NCBI GenBank assembly: GCA_050304855.1
Contig: JBNLEI010000309.1
Coordinates: 1 to 29,067, forward strand
Direction of reading: 5' to 3'
Length of the DNA stretch: 29,067 nt
Origin: Methylomarinum sp050304855
Lineage (GTDB): Bacteria; Pseudomonadota; Gammaproteobacteria; Methylococcales; Methylomonadaceae
This document shows, in pieces, positions 22,915-29,067 of the stretch. The translations under genes were made by a program, and so were the position numbers. Below the pieces are notes generated by a model that saw only the letters and a list, made by a program, of their open reading frames with translations, was not told the origin of the DNA and ran no database searches. How positions within the stretch are numbered: the stretch's first letter is position 1; the number at the start of each line of letters is the position of its first letter.

Positions 22915-23568
22915 TCATCGTCCGCGTTTCTTTCCTGGCGCCAAAGGCGAAAGTTGAGATTGGAAATTCTCCAGCAATTTAGTCTCGTCGTTTTTCAAGC
23001 GTTTAAGACGGGAAATCCGTTCCTGCCTGGCTCTGGTTAGATAACCGGCTAAACCGCTGCCAGATGCAATCAAAACCATCAATCCGACGGTAACCAATTG
23101 GCTCAAAACCATAACTCCGCCGGCGGTCGCGGTAGCTGCGAAGGCAAATCCGACTTTCAAATTGGCCCTGGCGTGGGCCTTGCGGATTTCCTTATCCAAT
23201 TGCCGATAACTTTCTGCGGTAATATTAGCCTTCTCGCGTTCCGCATCCAACAAAATTCTTTCCCGTTCGCGAGCGTGCTGCTCCTGTAATTTTGAGCGCT
23301 CAGCTGTAATATCGGCTTTTTCCCGTTCCGCATTCAATAAGAGTTTTTCCCGCTCTTGCGCATATTGCTCCTGTTTTTTTTGCAATTCGTTTTTATATAA
23401 ATCGCGAGCAATATAGGCAAACCAGAATGCGGCCAAAACCCCACTGATTAAACAAAAAACCACAATCACCGTAACGAGCTGAAAATCATGCGACCAATTA
23501 ATCGCCGTTACCGCCATAACGGCGGTAATCACTTGAATCAAAACGATGCCGGGAAAAAACTTAAACAC
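22915..23568 (-). CDS. Membrane protein with central coiled coil and internal repeat
   Basis: The 217-residue protein starts with GTG. It has two N-terminal membrane segments (about 7-22 and 31-52) and a charged coiled coil (about 58-132). The coil holds a 24-residue unit (EQYAQEREKLLLNAEREK-type) repeated with a 29-residue period at 67-90 and 96-119. A pair of C-terminal hydrophobic segments (about 138-156 and 159-177) and a basic tail follow. It resembles no family I can name with certainty. The layout of two membrane hairpins joined by a coil suggests a cytosolic spacer or oligomerisation rod between membrane anchors. It is the last gene before the convergent small basic gene. Confidence 0.7.
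   Translation of the reverse strand: MFKFFPGIVLIQVITAVMAVTAINWSHDFQLVTVIVVFCLISGVLAAFWFAYIARDLYKNELQKKQEQYAQEREKLLLNAEREKADITAERSKLQEQHARERERILLDAEREKANITAESYRQLDKEIRKAHARANLKVGFAFAATATAGGVMVLSQLVTVGLMVLIASGSGLAGYLTRARQERISRLKRLKNDETKLLENFQSQLSPLAPGKKRGR
23212..23370 (-). repeat. Two-copy 87-bp coding repeat within the coiled-coil gene
   Basis: The coding DNA for residues 67-90 is repeated with an 87-bp period at 96-119. The two protein copies (EQYAQEREKLLLNAEREKAD... and EQHARERERILLDAEREKAN...) differ at seven or so positions, mostly conservative, with synonymous changes in DNA. This indicates an old duplication kept under selection for coil length or pattern. Confidence 0.75.
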
Positions 23569-23659
23569 GTCGGCTGATCTCTTCTCTAATGTGAAAAATA
23601 TAATAACTTCAGCAAACTTTCAGTGTATTTCGTTCGACCAATGAATCAAAGCCGTTTTT

Positions 23660-24979
23660 TCATCGAGGCTTAATCCGTTTTTGCCTGTCGGATGGCTTTC
23701 GATTCCGATGCGTTGATTTTCCAGGCTGTTTGTTTCTTCTGCGTCCAGCGGGACCGTTAGACGTTTCATCACGCCGTTTTCCGGGTTTTCCGACAAGTTT
23801 ATTTTTTTTCTGTGCCGGTTTAGACGATTGGTCGGTATCCAGAGAAACTGTTTCGTAACCGGTATCCGCGACTCGCGGAATTTCCTTTTTCAACAATTTC
23901 TCGATTGCCTGAAGTAAATGAGCTTCTTCCGGGGCCACCAGTGAAATAGCCTCGCCTTCGGCTCCCGCCCTTCCGGTCCGACCGATACGATGAACATAAT
24001 CTTCAGCCACCATCGGCAGGTCGAAATTGACCACGTGAGGTAACTGTTCGATATCCAAACCGCGTGCGGCAATATCGGTGGCGATCAAGGCGGTAATTTT
24101 ATTGCCTTTAAAATCTTCCAACGCACGGTTTCTGGCCGCCTGGCTTTTATCGCCGTGCAAAGCGCTGCAACGGATGCCATCCTTGATCAGTTGCCGACAC
24201 AAACGGTCGGCCCCATGTTTGGTTCGGACGAAAATCAATACCTGTTGCCAATTGCCATGGCCGATTAACCAGGAAATCAGCTCGCGTTTGTATTCTTTTT
24301 TGATCGCATAAATGCGTTGCGAAATCTTATCTGCCGTAGCGTTTTCCTTGGCGACCGCCACTTCGACAGGGTCATGTAACAATTGTTCGGCCAGTGTCTT
24401 GATTTCTTTTGAATAAGTGGCTGAAAACAACAAATTCTGACGCCGAGCCGGCAAACAATCGATGATCTTACGAATCTCCCTGATAAACCCCATATCCAAC
24501 ATACGATCGGCCTCATCCAATACTAGACACTGAATCTGCGATAAGTCGACTTGTTTTTGATAAAGCAGGTCCAGCAAGCGGCCTGGCGTTGCCACAATAA
24601 CGTCGGCGCCGCGTTGCAAACGGCGAATCTGGGAACTGATGTTGACTCCGCCGAACACCACCTCGGCAAATAATGGTACATGCTTACCGTAGGTTCTGAC
24701 GCTTTCATAGACTTGCTGCGCCAACTCGCGAGTCGGCGTCAGAATCAGAGCGCGCGGAGGATGCGGCTTTCTGGGTGACGGCTGATTCAGCAGCAATTGC
24801 AGCAAAGGTAATGTGAATCCGGCGGTTTTTCCGGTACCGGTTTGCGCGCCGGCCAGAATATCCCTACCTTGCAAAATCAGCGGAATAGCTTGCTGCTGAA
24901 CCGGTGTCGGTTTTTCATAACCTTGTTCGGCAACCGCTTGCAACAAAGGCTCGGATAAATCGAATTGACTAAAAGACAT
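23660..24979 (-). CDS. rhlE: DEAD-box RNA helicase, RhlE type
   Basis: This 439-residue ATP-dependent RNA helicase carries the full motif set in two RecA-like domains: Q motif (PTPVQQQAIP), I AQTGTGKT (about 43-50), Ia PTRELAQQ, GG, TPGRLLD, II DEAD (about 151-154), III SAT, IV ILIFVRTK, V TDIAARGLD and VI HRIGRTGRAG. A lysine/arginine-rich disordered tail (about 365-439) follows, as in RhlE. RhlE acts in ribosome assembly and RNA turnover. The second of two adjacent ATGs (24979) is taken because it gives MSFSQFDLSEPLL, like E. coli RhlE. It is on the same strand as rapA, 118 bp downstream of it. Confidence 0.92.
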   Translation of the reverse strand: MSFSQFDLSEPLLQAVAEQGYEKPTPVQQQAIPLILQGRDILAGAQTGTGKTAGFTLPLLQLLLNQPSPRKPHPPRALILTPTRELAQQVYESVRTYGKHVPLFAEVVFGGVNISSQIRRLQRGADVIVATPGRLLDLLYQKQVDLSQIQCLVLDEADRMLDMGFIREIRKIIDCLPARRQNLLFSATYSKEIKTLAEQLLHDPVEVAVAKENATADKISQRIYAIKKEYKRELISWLIGHGNWQQVLIFVRTKHGADRLCRQLIKDGIRCSALHGDKSQAARNRALEDFKGNKITALIATDIAARGLDIEQLPHVVNFDLPMVAEDYVHRIGRTGRAGAEGEAISLVAPEEAHLLQAIEKLLKKEIPRVADTGYETVSLDTDQSSKPAQKKNKLVGKPGKRRDETSNGPAGRRRNKQPGKSTHRNRKPSDRQKRIKPR

Positions 24980-25054
24980 CATGAATAAAATGCAAAAAAG
25001 AAAGAAGAATGACGAAAGTTCGCAACAAAGCGTTTTTCAGCGCGTTGAATGCAC

Positions 25055-25077
25055 TCCCGATCGATCTACGATCGGGA
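25055..25077 (-). terminator. Strong hairpin between rapA and rhlE
   Basis: A 9-bp perfect stem, TCCCGATCG / CGATCGGGA, with a 5-base loop, about 20 bp after the rapA stop. No T-run follows on the minus strand, so it is likely a Rho-type 3'-end protector or a weak attenuator rather than a classical intrinsic terminator. Confidence 0.5.
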
Positions 25078-25096
25078 ATTAGACTCCAAAACCGTA

Positions 25097-27868
25097 TTAG
25101 TTGGTAATGATAAAACGGACCGCATCCAGCTTCAGCCGAGCACCTAGAATATTTTCGTGCGCCAGCATCGTCATTTCCTTCAATTGCGCAAGCTCCTGCT
25201 CTCTGATACCCGGGTTGATTTTTTTCAACCGGGCCAAACGCTTGATCTCGCCACTCAAAGTTTCCACCATGTTTTTGCCGGCTTCGGCGATTAGCTTCTG
25301 TAACTGAATTTTGGCGTCTTCTTCGCCAATTCTGATCATATCGACGATATGGATACGCTGATTGTTCAAAAAATTACCAATCTGGCCCTTATCAAATTTA
25401 TCGCCCGTTTCAACCATACTTTGATGGCTAATCACATCCGATAAATCCTGCTTATGTTGATCGATCAACACGCGAATCGGCGTCAGCGGCAAAAAACGGC
25501 CAATCTGCAACTCGGCCGGGGCGCTGCATTCCACGACAAACAACATCTCCAGCAGAAATTGGGCGGGCTTTAATTGCGGATGTTTGATCACACTGACTGC
25601 GGCATTGCCTGTTTCGCTGGAAAGCACCAAATCCATCGAAGCCGTCACCATCGGATGTTCGGCGGTTAAAAATTGCATATCTTCGCGCGCCAATGCGATG
25701 TCGCGATTAACCGTTACCGTTAAGCCATCGTCTTGTAACATCGGAAAATGGGCGATGCGCAAGCTTTCGCTGGGCCAAAGGATATGGCAATCCCGGGAAT
25801 GGAACTCCACATCCACACCATAACAATCAAAAATCGCTTCCATATAATCCCACAAACCACCGTCCCGTTCCCGCTTTTCCAATTGGTCGATCAAGTCCCC
25901 GGCTTCTTCTGTACGACAGGAATTCAACTCAAGCAACTGGTCTCGCCCATGTTGCAGTTCCGATTCCACCTGAGCGTTCAACCGGCTGGTTTTTGCGATC
26001 AGCCGATCGATCATCTCGTCATTGGCGCTGGACAAAGCCGTCTCAAACTCATTACCCAATAATTTCACCACTTGCGCCGCTCCCGCGCAGTTGTGCCGGA
26101 AGGCGTTCAAACCTTCGTCGTACCACCGGTAAAGCGCCTGTTGCCGGCTACCTTCCAAATATGGAATATGAATTTGTATTAACTGCTTCTGCCCAATGCG
26201 ATCCAGACGACCGATGCGCTGTTGCAGCAAATCCGGGTTATCGGGCAAATCGAATAAAATCAAATGATGTAAAAACTGAAAATTGCGGCCTTCGCTGCCG
26301 ATTTCCGAACAAATCAACAATTGGGCGCTGCTTTCTTCGTCTGCAAAATACGCAGCAGCACGGTCGCGTTCGACGATACTCATGCCTTCATGAAAGATCG
26401 CCGCCGCGATCCCATGGCGGGTCTTCAAAAATTGCTCCAACTTGATCACCGTTTCGGCTTGGCGGCAAATCAGCAACACTTTTTCATCACCTAACGCTTT
26501 TAACTTAGCCACCAGCCAATTGGCGTAAGGGTCGTTTGACAAGTTATCAGACTGCGCTTCGCCCTGCAGCGGATACGCATGGCGCTCACGGTCAGGAAAA
26601 CCTTTGACGGTATGTCTCGAATTTCTAAACAAAATCCGGCCCGTACCGTGATGATCCAACAACAGTTTTATCAACTCCTGGCGAATACTTACACCCTCCT
26701 CGGCATCGTTGACTTTATCCAAAAGTTGATCGACGTTATCCTGCTGCAACAGGCTTTTCAACCGTTTCTGTTGATTCGCGTCCAGTGCATCGCCGGCAAG
26801 CAAAAGATTGGCAACTTCTGCCACCGGCTCGAACATTTTTTCTTCTTCCAAAAAACGCTCGAAACTGTAAAACCGGTCGGGATCCAACAAACGCAATCGG
26901 GCAAAATGACTTTCCTTACCCAACTGCTCCGGCGTTGCGGTCAACAACACCAATCCGGGGACGGTTTTCGCCAGTTGTTCGACAAAGCGATATTCCTCGC
27001 TGGGCGCTTGCTCGCTCCACTCCAAGTGATGCGCCTCGTCAACGACAACGATATCCCAATCGGCTTCCAAAACTTGCTGACAGCGTTCAGGCGAATCGGC
27101 TAAAAATCGTTGACTGCATAAAACCAGTTGTTCGGTTTGAAAAGGATTACTTTCATGGCTTTCCACGCAACGCTCTTCGTCGAAAATGCTGAAACGCAGA
27201 TTAAAACGTCTGAGCATTTCCACCAGCCACTGATGCACCAAGCTATCGGGCACCATGACAAGCACTCGCCGGCTAAGACCGTTAAGCAGGCGATGATGTA
27301 GAATCAGGCCGGCCTCAATCGTTTTCCCCAACCCGACCTCATCCGCCAGCATAATACGGGGGGCGATCCGTTTGGCCGATTCATGAGCGATATAAATCTG
27401 ATGAGGAATCAAGGCGATACGCGCCCCTTGCAACCCTTTGACTTCAGATTGCTGAAACTGCCGTTGTCGGCGCCAGGTTTCGTAGCGTAGTAAAAACCAA
27501 CTGGTAGGGTCAAACTGACCGGTAAACAACCGGTCTTGAGGTTTATTGAACTGAATATGGTGACTCAGCTCGATTTCCTCCAACTGCATCGGGTTTCCGT
27601 TCTCGTCGACGCCGATATAAGTAATCACACCGTCCTTTTGCTGAAGTTTTTGTACTTCCAGGCAAATATTCTCGTTCGATTCGATGCGATCTCCGACGGA
27701 AAATTTGACCCGCGTTAACGGCGCATTGTTTTTGGCGTATACACGCCGGTCTCCGGTCGCCAAAAACAACACGGTGACGCGGTTGCTTTCAACCTCGAGA
27801 ATCAAACCCAAACCCAACTCGGATTCGGTATTGCTGATCCACCGTTGGCCGGGGATAAAGTCATTCAT
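25097..27868 (-). CDS. rapA: RNA polymerase-associated ATPase RapA (HepA)
   Basis: This 923-residue Swi2/Snf2 ATPase binds core RNA polymerase and helps recycle it after transcription. Two N-terminal tudor-like domains (about 1-110; FIPGQRWISNTESELGLG, then RVTVLFLATGDRRVY) precede the helicase lobes. Walker A EVGLGKT lies in LADEVGLGKTIEAG (about 172-185), motif II is DEAH (VVVDEAHHLEW, about 274-284), and LTATPEQLG is motif III. Lobe 2 contains SEIGSEGRNFQF and QQRIGRLDRIGQ (motifs V and VI, about 514-565). The long C-terminal part (580-923) matches the RapA-specific RNA-polymerase-binding region. The length is a little shorter than E. coli RapA (968). The ATG at 27868 starts MNDFIPGQRW, as in the family. 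Confidence 0.95.
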   Translation of the reverse strand: MNDFIPGQRWISNTESELGLGLILEVESNRVTVLFLATGDRRVYAKNNAPLTRVKFSVGDRIESNENICLEVQKLQQKDGVITYIGVDENGNPMQLEEIELSHHIQFNKPQDRLFTGQFDPTSWFLLRYETWRRQRQFQQSEVKGLQGARIALIPHQIYIAHESAKRIAPRIMLADEVGLGKTIEAGLILHHRLLNGLSRRVLVMVPDSLVHQWLVEMLRRFNLRFSIFDEERCVESHESNPFQTEQLVLCSQRFLADSPERCQQVLEADWDIVVVDEAHHLEWSEQAPSEEYRFVEQLAKTVPGLVLLTATPEQLGKESHFARLRLLDPDRFYSFERFLEEEKMFEPVAEVANLLLAGDALDANQQKRLKSLLQQDNVDQLLDKVNDAEEGVSIRQELIKLLLDHHGTGRILFRNSRHTVKGFPDRERHAYPLQGEAQSDNLSNDPYANWLVAKLKALGDEKVLLICRQAETVIKLEQFLKTRHGIAAAIFHEGMSIVERDRAAAYFADEESSAQLLICSEIGSEGRNFQFLHHLILFDLPDNPDLLQQRIGRLDRIGQKQLIQIHIPYLEGSRQQALYRWYDEGLNAFRHNCAGAAQVVKLLGNEFETALSSANDEMIDRLIAKTSRLNAQVESELQHGRDQLLELNSCRTEEAGDLIDQLEKRERDGGLWDYMEAIFDCYGVDVEFHSRDCHILWPSESLRIAHFPMLQDDGLTVTVNRDIALAREDMQFLTAEHPMVTASMDLVLSSETGNAAVSVIKHPQLKPAQFLLEMLFVVECSAPAELQIGRFLPLTPIRVLIDQHKQDLSDVISHQSMVETGDKFDKGQIGNFLNNQRIHIVDMIRIGEEDAKIQLQKLIAEAGKNMVETLSGEIKRLARLKKINPGIREQELAQLKEMTMLAHENILGARLKLDAVRFIITN

Positions 27869-27995
27869 AGTGTATTAGAAAGTGAAATAATTGAAGAGCG
27901 TTTAATTGACGGCATTCAACGAAGCTGAATTGCCAACCCAAACGTTTGAATTGAAAATGCCGAAACTGCAATAGCTAAACAACAACCCGTCGAAG

Positions 27996-28688
27996 TCACT
28001 TGAAAACATCGCGGTATGACACATACATCAAGGTCGCCACCAGCATATAAAATAAGGGCGTTAACAAAGGAATCAAGCCCATACCGACCAGCCCCGTCAA
28101 CATCAAAAATGCGCCAAGCTTATACATAGCGCCGGCATGTTGGTTAAAAACCCGGCGGCCTCTGTCCCGAGCCTCTGTCCAACTGCAACCCTCGAACAAC
28201 ATCAGCGGATAACTGAACCAACTGCCGAAACTGCTTAACATTAAAAACACGAAGACCAAAGCCACAATGCCGGCCGAATACAACCAGACAACCGCTTCGC
28301 GCAAACTTTTACCGGCTATGTTTTCGCCGGTCAGCTCCCAAGCGATGAAAAACCGAAGGATTTTTTCCGGCTCGCCACTGTTGAAATTGGCAAACACTCT
28401 AAAAACAAACCAACAGAGCGTAATAATGATCGCGAGCGTCGAAGCGGTCGGCAAATGCTTTTTCACAACGGCGGTCAAATCGACTGTTTCCTCGAGGTCG
28501 ATTGCCGCCACAACGCCGACGGCGACAAAAAAGCTGCTGACCGACAAAACAATCGTCAACGCCAGTGAAATACGACCCAATGCCAACAGCAATGCGATGA
28601 CCGCTACGCAACCCAACCACAAACCGGGTCTTTTATTGGCCAGTTCGAACGATTGAACCAGCCAATTGCCGAAACTAACCTTTCTCAC
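27996..28688 (-). CDS. Multi-pass membrane protein of unknown function
   Basis: The 230-residue product has about six hydrophobic segments (about 23-38, 44-62, 81-99, 135-157, 188-204 and 206-223). A cytosolic loop before the last pair reads FEGCSWTEARDRGRRVFNQH (about 165-184). That loop (a polar S-W-x-E-A followed by arginines and asparagine) is like the repeated element of BPSS1780-type and related bacterial membrane proteins, in which an S/A-x-x-x-x-N stretch precedes the final helices. No function is known. It starts with GTG in a GTGA overlap with the trpS stop, so it is co-transcribed and translationally coupled with trpS. 127 bp separate its stop from rapA. Confidence 0.7.
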   Translation of the reverse strand: MRKVSFGNWLVQSFELANKRPGLWLGCVAVIALLLALGRISLALTIVLSVSSFFVAVGVVAAIDLEETVDLTAVVKKHLPTASTLAIIITLCWFVFRVFANFNSGEPEKILRFFIAWELTGENIAGKSLREAVVWLYSAGIVALVFVFLMLSSFGSWFSYPLMLFEGCSWTEARDRGRRVFNQHAGAMYKLGAFLMLTGLVGMGLIPLLTPLFYMLVATLMYVSYRDVFK

Positions 28689-29067
28689 AGGGAAATTTTC
28701 GAAATCCCGACCGCTTCGCGTAATTGCTGAATAAATGGCACGCTGATTTCACGGGCCTTGCGGGCGCCTTCCTGCAATTGTTCCTCAATATGTTCCGGCG
28801 CCTGCAACAACGCTTCGTAGCGTTCGCGAGCCGGCGCGATCTCGTCGTTGACTTTCTCAAACAGAATTCTTTTCATCTCGCCCCAACCAATACCTTCGGC
28901 GTAGTGCTGACGAATCGCTTCCACTTCGTGCGGCGAGGCGAACGCCTGGTAAATCGCAAACAGCGTGCATCCCTCCGGATCTTTGGGGTCGCCCGGCTCC
29001 TGAGAATTGGTCTTGATCTTATTAATCAGTTTTCTGAGTTTTTTCTCGGTCTCGAACAGAGGAATGG
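28685..29067 (-). CDS. trpS: Tryptophanyl-tRNA synthetase, C-terminal part
   Basis: The frame runs off the right end; about 126 residues are present, starting IPLFETEKKLRKLINKI. The segment SQEPGDPKDPEGCTLFAIYQ and the later GIGWGEMKRILFEKVNDEIAPARERY belong to the anticodon-side helical domain of bacterial TrpRS. The catalytic HIGH and KMSKS motifs lie beyond the window. The usual start codons inside it (for example GTG near 28924) are not the real one, since the homology continues upstream to the edge. The stop overlaps the GTG of the membrane protein gene by GTGA. Confidence 0.92.
   Translation of the reverse strand, partial: IPLFETEKKLRKLINKIKTNSQEPGDPKDPEGCTLFAIYQAFASPHEVEAIRQHYAEGIGWGEMKRILFEKVNDEIAPARERYEALLQAPEHIEEQLQEGARKAREISVPFIQQLREAVGISKISL

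Noticed and set aside
1..29067. CRISPR arrays, insertion sequences, prophage or toxin-antitoxin modules
   Set aside because: No regularly spaced direct repeats, transposase, integrase or phage structural gene was seen in reading the window; the only repeats found are the terminal inverted repeat and the coding repeat at 23212-23370.

Overview
The window reads as chromosomal DNA of a gammaproteobacterium. The core genes (rnr-rlmB, rapA, rhlE, trpS, thiD-thiE, moeA, a tas-type aldo/keto reductase, a four-cysteine FNR regulator) have gammaproteobacterial form. The combination with flavocytochrome c sulfide dehydrogenase (fccAB), soxYZ and several small uncharacterised proteins makes a methanotroph-like lineage (order Methylococcales) my best guess. 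No methane-oxidation gene is present, so this placement is inference.

Layout. Positions 1-1390 are visibly AT-rich and hold a broken O-antigen polymerase/ligase-type (Wzy-like) membrane protein gene. Its continuation lies on the opposite strand between two perfect 57-bp inverted repeats, the left of which begins at base 1. This looks like a fold-back at a contig end, or less likely an invertible segment. A quinone-reductase-like dehydrogenase follows (1393-2406, +). A tight minus-strand operon, rnr-rlmB-fccA-fccB (7148 down to 2532), then joins RNA maturation and decay to periplasmic sulfide oxidation. tRNA-Leu(CAG) with a near-consensus promoter sits at 7358-7507. A second minus-strand group encodes three lipoproteins, CsgG-like, DUF4810 and GNA1162/DUF799 (9511 down to 7729), preceded by a sodium:solute symporter (11158-9770). 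The 428-bp gap upstream of the symporter carries a cluster of DnaA-box-like 9-mers.

From 11.6 to 15.1 kb there are single metabolic genes: a GNAT acetyltransferase, a secreted alpha/beta-hydrolase, a MIF-type tautomerase, a Tas-type reductase and a 55-residue membrane protein. From 15.1 to 17.4 kb come an unrecognised 525-residue protein and a single-pass membrane protein. A perfect TTGACA/TATAAT promoter then drives tRNA-Gly(GCC).

From 17.6 to 21.9 kb a plus-strand run, thiD-thiE-soxY-soxZ-moeA-fnr, combines thiamine synthesis, the Sox sulfur-carrier complex, molybdenum-cofactor assembly and an oxygen-sensing regulator. With fccAB this gives the window two separated parts of reduced-sulfur oxidation, without soxXA, soxB or soxCD. 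From 22.1 to 22.9 kb there are a DUF4332 protein and a small arginine-rich protein. The rest (22.9 kb to the end) is on the minus strand: a coiled-coil membrane protein with an internal 29-residue repeat, rhlE, rapA, an unknown multi-pass membrane protein and the 3' end of trpS.

I saw no insertion sequence, CRISPR array, rRNA gene or obvious prophage. The most notable structures are the inverted repeat at the left end, the DnaA-box cluster, the rnr-rlmB-fccAB linkage and the orphan soxYZ embedded with thi/moeA/fnr genes.
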